From JANWHQ01 sp963775275 (lineage in GTDB: Bacteria; Pseudomonadota; Alphaproteobacteria; Caulobacterales; Caulobacteraceae): a stretch of 37,510 bases of DNA. Of this stretch, positions 1 through 6,173 are shown one piece after another. Position numbers and translations under genes: made by a program. How positions within the stretch are numbered: the first letter of the stretch is position 1; each line of letters begins with the position of its first letter. The DNA lies in the NCBI GenBank assembly GCA_963775275.1, contig CAVZII010000003.1:1-37510 (forward strand), read 5' to 3'. The notes under the pieces are model-generated. The model had not been told where the DNA came from and ran no database searches. It saw nothing but the letters and a program-made list of their open reading frames with translations.

Positions 1-43
1 GTGACGTGGCCGAGAGGCTGAAGGCGGCGGTTTGCTAAGGGCG
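1..43 (+). tRNA. tRNA-Ser(GCU) 5' half (partial, attachment-site remnant)
   Basis: The first 38 bases read as the 5' half of a bacterial tRNA-Ser(GCU), with the first acceptor base just off the window. Visible parts are acceptor strand GTGACG, the TG spacer, D-arm GCC-GAGAGGCTGAA-GGC, and an anticodon stem GCGGT leading into loop TTGCTAA with anticodon GCT. The following bases (GGGCG) cannot pair with GCGGT, so tRNA identity ends at the 3' side of the anticodon loop. No variable arm or T-arm follows. A tyrosine integrase lies immediately to the right, so this is best read as a prophage attachment junction in an anticodon loop. The missing 3' half should lie outside the window. The partial tRNA reading is directly visible; the attL role is inferred. 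Confidence 0.6.
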
Positions 44-68
44 TCGCATCATGGCCGGCCAAGGGGTT

Positions 69-134
69 GGCTGCAAAGCGGCGGGATTCGGCCCTCAGGG
101 GATTCAACGGCTTAGCCGCGGGCTGCAAAGCGGC
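69..134. repeat. left-end integrase arm-type repeats (two copies)
   Basis: GGCTGCAAAGCGGC occurs at 69-82 and again at 121-134, the second copy overlapping the 3' end of the integrase gene. Two more copies of the TGCAAAGCGG core sit at the right end of the window (37451-37472). Repeats found only at both ends, next to the integrase, fit arm-type binding sites of a tyrosine integrase. That role is inference; the repeats themselves are seen directly. Confidence 0.5.
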
Positions 135-1179
135 GCAGGCGCGCGATCGCGGCCTCGGCGACGGCGGAGCCGGGGATATAGCTGGCGCGGGTGATCTCCG
201 ATCGGCCGGGCGACCAGCCCATGATCCGGTCGACGTCGCCGTCCGCCACGCCGGCCAGGATCAGCGAGACCGCGTAGGAGCCTCTGAGGTCGTGCCAGCG
301 CTTAGCGGCGACCTGGGGCAGCGTGGCCGCCGCTGCGGCGCGGGCGCGGCTCCAGTGCTTGTCGAGCGTGGAGGCGAGCCAGGGGCGGCCTTCGCGGGTC
401 AGGACGGTCAGGGCCTCGCCCCTGGGGCAGGCGTCCAGCACGGCGCGCAGCTGGGCCGTGATCGGGATGCGCACCACGCGGCCGCGCTTGCGCGTGCGGC
501 GGATGATCTCGTCCTCGCGCACGGCCGACCAGGTCAGGGCGATCAGGTCGCCTTGGCGCAGGCCCGAATAGGCGGCCATGAGGATGGCGCGCTGCAGGTC
601 GGGGGCGGCCTCGGCGCAGACCGCCTCGATCTCGGCGGCGGTCCACAGGATCTCGGAACGGTCGACGCGATAGACCCACGGCCAGTCGCGCATCGGGTCG
701 GCGGCGGTCAGCCCCTGGTCACGGGCCCAGGCGATCAGGCGCGAGAGGGCGCCGGCCAGGTGGTCGGCCAGGCGCGGGCGGTCGAGGTAGCGGGCGCGCC
801 ATTGCAGCAGCACGCGCCGGGCCCGGCCGGCGGCCAGGGCGCTGACCGGCAGCTCGCCGAGGTCCTGCTGCACGATCGCCAGGTGCCGGCGCAGGTCCTG
901 GCGCGAGCGCGGCGCCAGGGCGGCGAACTCCGGGCTCGCCGTCCATTCGGCGGCCAGGGCGTGCAGGAAGCCGCGGGGCGGCGCGCGGCGGGCGGCGTGG
1001 GCCTCGTGGTAGAGCCGGCCGGCCTCGGCGGCGGCGGCGGCGACCTTCAGGTCGACCACGGCGTCCGTGGGGCCGGCGGCGTGCAGGATGCGCGGGCCGC
1101 CGCGCCAAGCATACCAGTACTCGGCCCGGCCGCCGGCGTTGGTGATGCGGACGCGCAGGACCCCCTTAAGCGGCGCCAC
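112..1179 (-). CDS. int: tyrosine integrase (phage site-specific recombinase)
   Basis: Catalyses strand exchange between phage and host attachment sites for integration and, with an excision factor, excision. With the GTG start at 1179 it is 355 aa. A catalytic set is visible: R208 in a YSGLRQGD box, K231, H296-x-x-R299 in RWHDLRGSY, W322 where most family members have His, and the nucleophile Y334 in ASYIPG. Residues ~85-175 look like the SAM-like core-binding domain, and the first ~60 residues an arm-binding domain. GTG 1179 is preferred because GGAG lies 8-9 nt upstream and it overlaps the stop of the upstream gene; ATG at 1221 is the alternative. Last gene of the leftward operon, directly beside the tRNA half. 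Confidence 0.93.
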   Translation of the reverse strand: MAPLKGVLRVRITNAGGRAEYWYAWRGGPRILHAAGPTDAVVDLKVAAAAAEAGRLYHEAHAARRAPPRGFLHALAAEWTASPEFAALAPRSRQDLRRHLAIVQQDLGELPVSALAAGRARRVLLQWRARYLDRPRLADHLAGALSRLIAWARDQGLTAADPMRDWPWVYRVDRSEILWTAAEIEAVCAEAAPDLQRAILMAAYSGLRQGDLIALTWSAVREDEIIRRTRKRGRVVRIPITAQLRAVLDACPRGEALTVLTREGRPWLASTLDKHWSRARAAAAATLPQVAAKRWHDLRGSYAVSLILAGVADGDVDRIMGWSPGRSEITRASYIPGSAVAEAAIARLRRFAARG

Positions 1180-1594
1180 CGGCCCGCTCCAGCCAGCTGT
1201 CGAGCGCCGCCTCCGGGTCATCGGCCGCCGAGGAGCGGGCGAGTCCGGCCAGCCGGTCAAGCGCCGCGTCGATCTCGGCCCGGTCGTAGCGCGGCCCCGC
1301 GCGCGTGCCGTGGCACCGGGCATAGTCGGCCGGATCCGCGCCGCCGAGGTAGCGCATCGCCTGGGCCGGGGTGAGCAGGCGAGGGGTCACGGGCGCCAAT
1401 CCGTCGAACTCGGTGAGCTCCTCGCGCCGCAGGCCTTTTCGGAGGCGGTCGAAGGTGATCATGAACTCGGTGGCCTCGCGCAGAAGGTCGGCGGTCGTGG
1501 GCCGTCGGGGGTAGTGGGCGAGCTGCAGCAGGCGCACGAGGCGGTCGAACGATCCCGAGTGCGGCAGCCCCAGGCGCGAAAGGCCCCCCGTCAT
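1166..1594 (-). CDS. small HTH / excisionase-like protein
   Basis: 142 aa, start ATG 1594 overlapping the stop of the upstream gene by 4 nt; its own stop overlaps the integrase start. Residues ~78-120 (LLTPAQAMRYLG... then YDRAEIDAALDRL) have the spacing of an excisionase/MerR-type winged helix: a 'mark-the-site' helix pair followed by a recognition strand and helix. The N-terminal part is helical and unassigned. The position right before int suggests a directionality factor or a regulator of int. Similarity is at motif level only; excision activity is inferred. Confidence 0.7.
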   Translation of the reverse strand: MTGGLSRLGLPHSGSFDRLVRLLQLAHYPRRPTTADLLREATEFMITFDRLRKGLRREELTEFDGLAPVTPRLLTPAQAMRYLGGADPADYARCHGTRAGPRYDRAEIDAALDRLAGLARSSAADDPEAALDSWLERAGGAA

Positions 1595-1854
1595 GCCGCG
1601 GCCTCGACTTGTCGTCTGGCGTTCAGCAGCTGGGCGGCCTGCTCCAGATCGCCCCAGGGCACGCGCTGGTCGCCGACCCACAACTCACGCCGTTCGCGCG
1701 CGCCGCGCTCGGGCCGGTACCACTTGGTCACCAGCTCGGGCCACTGCTCGGCCCGGTAGCGGTAGCCATAGCCGCCCCTGGCGAGGCCAAGGTGCAGCGT
1801 GAGCTTCCATTTGGCGGCGCGCAGGTCCTCGGCGGTGATGGCCGCGCCGCTCAC
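1591..1854 (-). CDS. hypothetical early protein (87 aa)
   Basis: Starts at GTG 1854 in a GTGA overlap with the upstream stop and ends in a 4-nt overlap with the next gene, so it is translationally coupled on both sides. The protein is rich in Trp, Tyr and Arg (WKLTLHLGLARGGYGYRYRAEQWPELVTKWYRPE) and has a helical C-terminus. No signal peptide or membrane segment is seen. I do not recognise the family. The coupled position between an Rmf-like gene and the excisionase-like gene makes it a real gene of the lysogeny operon. Confidence 0.65.
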   Translation of the reverse strand: MSGAAITAEDLRAAKWKLTLHLGLARGGYGYRYRAEQWPELVTKWYRPERGARERRELWVGDQRVPWGDLEQAAQLLNARRQVEAAA

Positions 1855-2057
1855 AGCAGCCGCCCTTCGCGCCAGGCCTGGCGCTTGTCGGCTTCGGCCT
1901 GGCTGTCGTAGCCCTCCCACCACGCCCAGGCGTGCTCGGGGCTCTTGTAGGGGTTGTCGACGGCCCGGCGGCCCTGCTGGCGCGCCAGGGCGCCCTTCTG
2001 CACGCAGGTGGCCAGGGCCTTGGCCCGGCGGCCCCACGGCGGCTGCGCGCGGCGCAT
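1851..2057 (-). CDS. ribosome modulation factor-like small protein
   Basis: 68 aa, from ATG 2057 (ATGA overlap with the upstream gene). The sequence KGALARQQGRRAVDNPY followed by EHAWAWWEGYD has the Rmf/CrpP-type pattern: Gly-x-x-Ala/Arg helix, NPY, then a Trp-x-x-Gly helix. Host Rmf binds 30S/70S ribosomes to form hibernating 100S dimers. Phage and mobile-element relatives are widespread, but their roles are mostly unknown. Family likeness is at motif level; ribosome binding is inferred. Confidence 0.65.
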   Translation of the reverse strand: MRRAQPPWGRRAKALATCVQKGALARQQGRRAVDNPYKSPEHAWAWWEGYDSQAEADKRQAWREGRLL

Positions 2058-2380
2058 CAGGCGCGGCCTCCGCGCGCGGCGTCGTGGCCCTCGAGGCCGC
2101 CGGCGCGCACCCATTCCTCGCAGAGATGCTGCGTGCCCCAGCACGGGCCGGGCGCGTAGTGGTAGAGGAAGCGATAGATGTCGGGGAGCCTGGGCAGCAC
2201 GCGCTCGTCGGCCCGAGTGACGACGTCGAACGCCGGCCCGTTGCAGACGATCGCCCAGAGCGCGCCGCCGGGCTCGACGCCCCGCTCGATGTAGCGGGTC
2301 AGGCCCGCCAGCAGGTGATCGGGCACCAGGCGGATCATGTCGCCGGGGCTGTAGTCGGCGCGGAGCCCAGGAGCGGCCAT
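2057..2380 (-). CDS. hypothetical phage protein (107 aa)
   Basis: Start ATG 2380 overlaps the stop of the upstream (frameshifted) gene, and its stop overlaps the start of the Rmf-like gene. Soluble alpha/beta protein with a Cys/Trp-containing C-terminal third (LYHYAPGPCWGTQHLCEEWV). No recognised domain. Codon use is strongly GC3-rich as in its neighbours, supporting coding. Confidence 0.65.
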   Translation of the reverse strand: MAAPGLRADYSPGDMIRLVPDHLLAGLTRYIERGVEPGGALWAIVCNGPAFDVVTRADERVLPRLPDIYRFLYHYAPGPCWGTQHLCEEWVRAGGLEGHDAARGGRA

Positions 2381-2696
2381 CAGGGGCGCTCCGCCACGGC
2401 GCGCAGGTCGCCGAGGCCGAGGATCCGCGGCTTGCCGTAGTCGCGGCCCCTGAGGATCGGCTGGGCCTCGAACCGCGGCCCTTGAGGCCGAGGAGCCGAT
2501 AGGTCATCGCGCCGCCGGTGCTGACCACGTCGCCGGCGCAGAGCTGGAACAGGACCTTCGGCCCGTAGAGCCGCGGGGAGACGTGAAGGGTTGCGCCGCC
2601 GGCGTCATGGGCTGAAGCCGGCGGCGCCGTGGCCTCAGGATCGGGCATGGGTGGTCGATCCTGCGGCCCGGCCGCCCCCGGGTGCTGCTCAGTCAC
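2380..2696 (-). pseudogene. frameshifted small early gene
   Basis: Two reading frames together make one protein of about 105 aa. The first runs from GTG 2696 (or ATG 2648) through YGPKVLFQLCAGDVVSTGG and AMTYRLLGLKG. The second continues as RRFEAQPILRGRDYGKPRIL and ends AVAERP*, its TGA overlapping the next gene's ATG at 2380. The join is near 2473-2490 and needs one missing base. The in-frame continuation after the join loses GC3 bias, while the alternative frame keeps it and restores the operon's 4-nt overlap. Function not recognised. Could be a sequencing indel rather than a true mutation. Confidence 0.6.
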
Positions 2697-2737
2697 GGAA
2701 TCGGGGGCGGACGTTCGGGAACTCGGGCGGCGGCGGC

Positions 2738-3046
2738 TCACGACTTGGCCTCCCAGCCGCGGCAGGCGGCGTCATTGAGGCGGACGTCGGTGGCGCGGCC
2801 GCCGGTCCAGATCTCGCGCGAGCGCTGGCACTTGAGGTAGGCCTTGGCGAGCTCGCGGCGGAACAGGTGGCGGCAGGAGCCGCAAGTCTCGCCGGCGGGG
2901 CCGGAGCCGATCGGGGCGAAGTGGCCGCGCGGGACCGGCTCCCTGCGCCTGGCGCCCGGGGCGCTCCTGGCGTGCGGCGCCAGGGTGGCGAAGCCGCGCA
3001 GCGGCGCGTCCATCAGCGCCTGCAGGTCCTCGCGCAGGGTGGTCAC
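2738..3046 (-). CDS. Cys-rich (zinc-finger-like) phage protein
   Basis: 102 aa from GTG 3046 (GTGA overlap with the upstream stop). The C-terminal half has C-G-S-C, then C-x-R-S, then DAACRGWE, a four-cysteine arrangement typical of small phage zinc-ribbon proteins found in proteobacterial prophages. The linker reads EIWTGGRATDVRLND. Downstream, another frame (to TGA 2689-2691) reads REPPPPEFPNVRPRFRD with good codon bias. The gene may therefore originally have continued past its present TGA and been shortened by a one-base indel. Zinc binding is inferred. Confidence 0.65.
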   Translation of the reverse strand: MTTLREDLQALMDAPLRGFATLAPHARSAPGARRREPVPRGHFAPIGSGPAGETCGSCRHLFRRELAKAYLKCQRSREIWTGGRATDVRLNDAACRGWEAKS

Positions 3047-3267
3047 GTCAGGGTCCCCCGCAGCGTCTCGGCGGCGTGGTGCAGCCACTGGGCCCAGAAC
3101 AGCCAGCCGGCGAGCACGACCACGGCGGCGACGGCGCCGTAGACGGCCACGGCCTCCCAGTCGAGCCAGCGCAGCGGATTGGGCCGGCTGAGCTGGAGCA
3201 CGCCCAGGAGCGGCTCGGCCTCGGGCTTGGCCCGGGCGCGGCCGGCGAGGAAGGCCAGACGGCCCAT
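3043..3267 (-). CDS. single-pass membrane protein
   Basis: 74 aa, ATG 3267 in an ATGA overlap with the upstream regulator. A basic N-terminal region of ~30 residues precedes one hydrophobic segment (VAVYGAVAAVVVLAGWLFWA, residues ~41-60) and a short tail. It sits in the leftward lysogeny operon, so superinfection exclusion is one possibility, but nothing in the sequence proves it. Confidence 0.6.
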   Translation of the reverse strand: MGRLAFLAGRARAKPEAEPLLGVLQLSRPNPLRWLDWEAVAVYGAVAAVVVLAGWLFWAQWLHHAAETLRGTLT

Positions 3268-3704
3268 CAGGCCAGCGTCCTCATGACCTCCGCGGCCGAC
3301 CCGGCCGCCAGCACCGCGCCGCCGTCGTCCATGGCGCGGGCGATGCGCAGAAGCGCGTCGCGCATGGCCGGCGACAGATGGACGTAGAGCTCGGCCAGCT
3401 CGGCGCCGCCGGCGAGGCCCAGGAGCCGGTCGCCGACATGCTCGGGGACGGGCGCGCCCCCCTCGCGCGTCGGGAAGAACCAGCCGGGATCCACGCCCAG
3501 GGTCTCGGCGATCGCGTAGAGCTTGGAGGCCGAGACGCGGTTGGCGCCGCGCTCGTACTTCTGGACCTGCTGGAAGGTGAGCTCGAGCTCGGCGGCCAGG
3601 CGCTCCTGGCTGAGGCCCAACACCCTGCGGCGGGCGCGGATGCGGGCGCCGACGTAGACGTCGACGGGCTTGGGATCGCGCGGACGCGCGAGGACGTGGG
3701 TCAT
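3267..3704 (-). CDS. XRE-family HTH transcriptional regulator
   Basis: 145 aa. Residues ~17-75 form a complete XRE helix-turn-helix: IRARRRVLGLSQERLAAELE, then LTFQQVQKYERGANRVSASK, then LYAIAETLGV. The C-terminal part is helical and resembles the common alphaproteobacterial XRE regulators. It lacks an evident Ser-Lys protease (LexA/CI) domain, so SOS cleavage is not expected. Located in the leftward operon downstream of the OL-like promoter. Probably a regulator of phage or host genes; its operator is not identified. Confidence 0.85.
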   Translation of the reverse strand: MTHVLARPRDPKPVDVYVGARIRARRRVLGLSQERLAAELELTFQQVQKYERGANRVSASKLYAIAETLGVDPGWFFPTREGGAPVPEHVGDRLLGLAGGAELAELYVHLSPAMRDALLRIARAMDDGGAVLAAGSAAEVMRTLA

Positions 3705-3883
3705 GTGCAGCTCCCGAAGTGGATGAACCAGGCCTCCCAGCCGGCGAGGACCAGGAGGGCGAGGGCGATGGCGGCCGTGACGGCGAGAAGGCGGCGGAAG
3801 ACGCGGCTGCGGCGGTCGAAGTCGCGGGCCGCGCGGCGCAGCTCCTCGACGGCCGTGGCGATGTCGGAGGCCAGGGGGCTCAC
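3701..3883 (-). CDS. small membrane protein (60 aa)
   Basis: GTG start at 3883 in a GTGA overlap with the upstream stop; its stop overlaps the XRE gene start. A charged N-terminal helix (ATAVEELRRAARDFDRRSRV) is followed by one transmembrane segment (~residues 31-52) and a short C-terminus ending in Cys. Function unknown. Coupled translation with its neighbours supports that it is real. Confidence 0.6.
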   Translation of the reverse strand: MSPLASDIATAVEELRRAARDFDRRSRVFRRLLAVTAAIALALLVLAGWEAWFIHFGSCT

Positions 3884-3999
3884 GACGGCAGCTCGCCGCG
3901 GATGAGGGCGTTCAGGCGGCAGAGCGCCAGGAGCAGCTCCAGCGGCGCCAGGCGCGAGAGGACGGCCACGGCGGGGGCGAGGTAGCGGGCCAGGGTCAT
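3880..3999 (-). CDS. small hydrophobic peptide (39 aa)
   Basis: Begins MTLARYLAPAVAVL and ends LIRGELPS. ATG 3999 overlaps the stop of the upstream gene by 4 nt, and its TGA at 3880-3882 overlaps the downstream GTG. The central ~25 residues are hydrophobic and could form one short membrane helix. The tight two-sided overlap is the main support. Confidence 0.5.
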   Translation of the reverse strand: MTLARYLAPAVAVLSRLAPLELLLALCRLNALIRGELPS

Positions 4000-4286
4000 C
4001 GCGCGGCGGCCGGGGCGGGCATCGGCTCGACGTAGAGGCCGGGGTCCTCGACGGCGGCCAGGAGCTGGCGGACCTCGTCGGCGGCCTCGCCCTCGACCAG
4101 CGCGCCGACGGCGTTCAGGGCGCCGGGCGCGGCGGCCAGGAGCACGACGATCTCGAGATTGAGCGTCGGTGCGGTCACCATGGCGACGTGCGCGCCATTG
4201 CCGGCGCGGACCAGGAAGGCGCCGCTGGCGCCGTGGACCGCGGTCCAGGGCAGCGGGTAGCTCTTGAGGACGGCGGCGAGGCTCAC
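3996..4286 (-). CDS. hypothetical early protein (96 aa)
   Basis: GTG start at 4286, just after the stop of the first gene of the operon. Soluble protein with beta-like N-terminal half (FLVRAGNGAHVAMVTAPTLN) and a Leu/Ala-rich helical middle that is unlikely to be membrane-spanning. I do not recognise the family. Confidence 0.6.
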   Translation of the reverse strand: MSLAAVLKSYPLPWTAVHGASGAFLVRAGNGAHVAMVTAPTLNLEIVVLLAAAPGALNAVGALVEGEAADEVRQLLAAVEDPGLYVEPMPAPAAAR

Positions 4287-4289
4287 GGG

Positions 4290-4625
4290 TCAGCCTCCGA
4301 ACACGGCGCGGTAGGCGTCGGCCACGCCAGGGGGCAGGTCGCGCTCGTCCAGGTCGATCCTGCGGCGCTGCAACAGGAGCCGGATCGCGTCGACATTCAG
4401 GCCTTCCGCGCGGAGGGCAGGGGCGAGCAAGCTCAGCACCTCGTCGCGCCTGAGAACGCTGGGATCCTCGATGGCGGCGACGACGAACCGCAGCACGACC
4501 GCCTGCCGGGGCGACAAGAGGGCCGGCGCCTGCGCCTGGCTCCGAAGACGCAGCTCCTCCTCGATCTCCTGCAGCGCCGCCGCGTGTCGGAGATTCTCTT
4601 GGACGGCTATGTCGAGATCTTGCAT
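4290..4625 (-). CDS. first gene of the leftward operon, hypothetical (111 aa)
   Basis: ATG 4625 is chosen because GGGGAG lies about 7 nt upstream; the longer frame further upstream lacks coding bias. The protein is almost all helical and highly charged (LQEIEEELRLRSQAQAPALL, RQAVVLRFVVAAIEDPSVLR), suggesting an oligomeric or coiled-coil regulator. First gene after the OL-like promoter/operator (4760-4787), with a leader of roughly 125 nt. No known family recognised. Confidence 0.6.
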   Translation of the reverse strand: MQDLDIAVQENLRHAAALQEIEEELRLRSQAQAPALLSPRQAVVLRFVVAAIEDPSVLRRDEVLSLLAPALRAEGLNVDAIRLLLQRRRIDLDERDLPPGVADAYRAVFGG

Positions 4626-4759
4626 GGGCGGCTCCCCTGAGGTCGCCCTGCTTCGCCGAGGCTTCGCAGGGCTGCGCCCGGCCGAGGCGGCGCTGGGGCT
4701 GTGTGCGGCCCCTCGCCTAAGGGGAAGCGACTCGCGTCGGCCCGGCCGGACGAGTCGGA

Positions 4760-4787
4760 AGTTCACCCACAGTGGACCACGCGTCAA
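4760..4787 (-). promoter_or_regulatory. leftward promoter/operator, OL-like
   Basis: On the minus strand a -35 TTGACG (4787-4782) is followed three bases later by a 19-bp imperfect palindrome (4778-4760) of form GGTCCAC-N4-GGGTGAAC. The same arrangement, TTGACG then N3 then the palindrome, occurs facing right at 5574-5601. The operator would occupy the spacer and the -10 region, so bound repressor would block RNA polymerase. The matching second site is the strongest evidence; no good -10 hexamer is visible. Confidence 0.65.
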
Positions 4788-4819
4788 GCGCGAATTTCAC
4801 GCGAGGAGAACTCTTGGCG

Positions 4820-5209
4820 CTAAGGACGGGGGCCGTCGTTTCCAGGGCGGGGCGCGCGAAAATCCAGGATGGCGCCCGGCCGCCGCAGCTCATAGGCGCC
4901 CAGGACCAGCGCCACGATCGCCCCCACGATCGCGGCCGCGCCCAGCACTCCGTTCAGCGCTCCGCTCCAGATCGCGACCGCCAGCGCCGCAAGAACGGCG
5001 ATCGGGACGGCGCACCAGGCCAGGAACGCGGCGGCGGCGAAGATCAGGGCCAACCACAGACCCGCGATCCATCCCAGCAGCACGCCGACGAGCAGCCCGG
5101 ACGACTGGATCGCCGCCAGCCAGCCCCAGAGGAAGCCGAGGGCGCCGGCCAGCGCCGCCAGGACGGCCCCGGAGCGGATATAGACGGCCGTCAGGTCGCG
5201 CAGGCTCAT
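4820..5209 (-). CDS. polytopic membrane protein next to repressor
   Basis: 129 aa, ATG 5209 overlapping the repressor stop. Three to four hydrophobic segments are visible (about residues 13-33, 36-60, 62-82, 84-105), followed by a polar tail rich in Pro/Arg. Co-transcribed with the repressor, so probably expressed in the lysogen. Prophage membrane proteins in this position often act in superinfection exclusion; that role is inferred only from position and topology. Confidence 0.7.
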   Translation of the reverse strand: MSLRDLTAVYIRSGAVLAALAGALGFLWGWLAAIQSSGLLVGVLLGWIAGLWLALIFAAAAFLAWCAVPIAVLAALAVAIWSGALNGVLGAAAIVGAIVALVLGAYELRRPGAILDFRAPRPGNDGPRP

Positions 5210-5514
5210 TTCCTGGCTCGCGGCTTCTCCATGTCGAAGCTTGCACCGTCCTCGGCGGCGATGACAATCGCCGCGTCGCGCAGCCGGCGCAGCGCCATCG
5301 CCTCGCGCGGGGGCATCAGCAGCTCGTACGGCTCGATCTCCAGCCAGCCGGCGACCAGGTTGACGATCCTGCGGCTGTAGGGCTGGCGCCCGTGCCAGAT
5401 CTTGAAGGCGTGATTCTTCAGGAGCCCAAGTTCGTTAACGAGGTCGGCCTGTCGTTTGCCCTTCAGGCGCGCCCAATCCTGTAGAAACCAATCGGGTTGG
5501 GGCGGCTCGGCCAT
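5206..5514 (-). CDS. HTH repressor-like protein (CI-position)
   Basis: 102 aa, start ATG 5514 with AGGAA just upstream. Residues ~18-65 (KRQADLVNELGLLKNHAFKI, then WHGRQPYSRRIVNLVAGWLE) form an XRE-type helix-turn-helix, followed by IEPYELLMPP as in many alphaproteobacterial prophage repressors. Transcribed divergently from the Cro-like gene, with a GTGAACC half-operator (5526-5532) at its own start, consistent with autoregulation. It lacks a peptidase domain, so induction would need a partner or antirepressor. Repressor identity rests on HTH plus position; which of the two HTH proteins binds the palindromes is not shown. Confidence 0.8.
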   Translation of the reverse strand: MAEPPQPDWFLQDWARLKGKRQADLVNELGLLKNHAFKIWHGRQPYSRRIVNLVAGWLEIEPYELLMPPREAMALRRLRDAAIVIAAEDGASFDMEKPRARK

Positions 5515-5532
5515 GTTCCTATTTTGTGAACC
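5514..5532. promoter_or_regulatory. weak operator-like half-site at the repressor start
   Basis: GTGAACC at 5526-5532 matches the right half of the 19-bp palindrome seen at 4760 and 5583, and GTTC at 5515-5518 matches part of the left half at the correct distance. It overlaps the repressor start codon. This could be a low-affinity third operator for autoregulation, or chance. Confidence 0.3.
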
Positions 5533-5573
5533 GTCATCTGTTCTGTCGTTCTACGCGATTTGAACTTGGCGCC

Positions 5574-5601
5574 TTGACGAACGGTCCACCGAGGGTGAAC
5601 C
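5574..5601 (+). promoter_or_regulatory. rightward promoter/operator, OR-like
   Basis: TTGACG at 5574-5579 forms the -35, followed three bases later by the 19-bp palindrome GGTCCACCGAGGGTGAACC at 5583-5601 (general form GGTYCACC-N3-GGTGRACC). It ends 11 nt before the Cro-like start codon at 5613. The same unit occurs facing left at 4760-4787 with 16 of 19 operator bases conserved. Transcription would start only a few bases before the ATG, giving a very short or absent leader; no clear ribosome binding site is visible. Confidence 0.68.
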
Positions 5602-5612
5602 CTCCGCGAATC

Positions 5613-5846
5613 ATGGACCTCGCTTCGTTTCGCAAGAGTCGCCGGATTTCGCAGCGCGCCTGCGCCGCTGCGTTGGGGTTCCGCGGCAAGAGCTACATCT
5701 CGATGCTCGAGCGCGGCGACCGGCCCATGACCGTCGAGCTGGCCTTGCGGATCGAGAAATGGTCCGCCGGCCAGGTCAGGGCCTCCGACATCCTGCCGCC
5801 GGAAAAGGCGGCCCTTTTGCCGGGCGCGGCGCCGCCAGGGGCCTAG
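5613..5846 (+). CDS. Cro-like HTH regulator
   Basis: 77 aa from ATG 5613. An upstream in-frame ATG at 5526 is rejected because it would lie within the operator/promoter region. Residues 4-45 (SFRKSRRISQRACAAALGFR, then GKSYISMLERGDRPMTVELA) are a full XRE/Cro helix-turn-helix; the tail is short and Pro/Ala-rich. First rightward gene from the OR-like promoter and divergent from the repressor, the canonical Cro position. Likely switches off the lysogenic program. Confidence 0.8.
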   Translation: MDLASFRKSRRISQRACAAALGFRGKSYISMLERGDRPMTVELALRIEKWSAGQVRASDILPPEKAALLPGAAPPGA

Positions 5847-5859
5847 CGTGTCGCGCCCC

Positions 5860-6084
5860 TCAGCCGAGGAACACCGTCTCGACCACCAGGTGGGCGATCT
5901 CGCGGGCGGGGCTGCCCTCGGCGCCGGCGGCCAGCTCGACGAAGCGGGCGGCGGTGGCGCGCATGTGGTCGCGCGCGGCGTCCGGCTCGGGGCTGGCGGC
6001 GGCGATCTCGCGCGCCATGGCGAGCAGGCATCCGGTCATCGCCGCCTGCCAGGCGGTGCGCCTGGCCTCCTCGAACGCGCGCAT
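5860..6084 (-). CDS. hypothetical helical protein (74 aa)
   Basis: ATG 6084 is preceded by GGGGAGG at a good distance. Entirely helical (AWQAAMTGCLLAMAREIAAA, then DHMRATAARFVELAA), soluble, convergent with the Cro-like gene. No family recognised. The minus-strand frame has much better codon bias than the overlapping plus-strand frame. Confidence 0.55.
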   Translation of the reverse strand: MRAFEEARRTAWQAAMTGCLLAMAREIAAASPEPDAARDHMRATAARFVELAAGAEGSPAREIAHLVVETVFLG

Positions 6085-6173
6085 TTTGCGCCTCCCCGCG
6101 ACCCCAGCGCGCCCAGCACAACCGGAGCGACGTTAACAGGGCGCGTACAGCTTGGGTTAAGCCGGCGCTCAGC

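Noticed and set aside
6120..6160. CtrA-type TTAA-N7-TTAA site
   Set aside because: Two TTAA elements exist, but the spacing is 19 nt rather than 7, so the consensus is not met.
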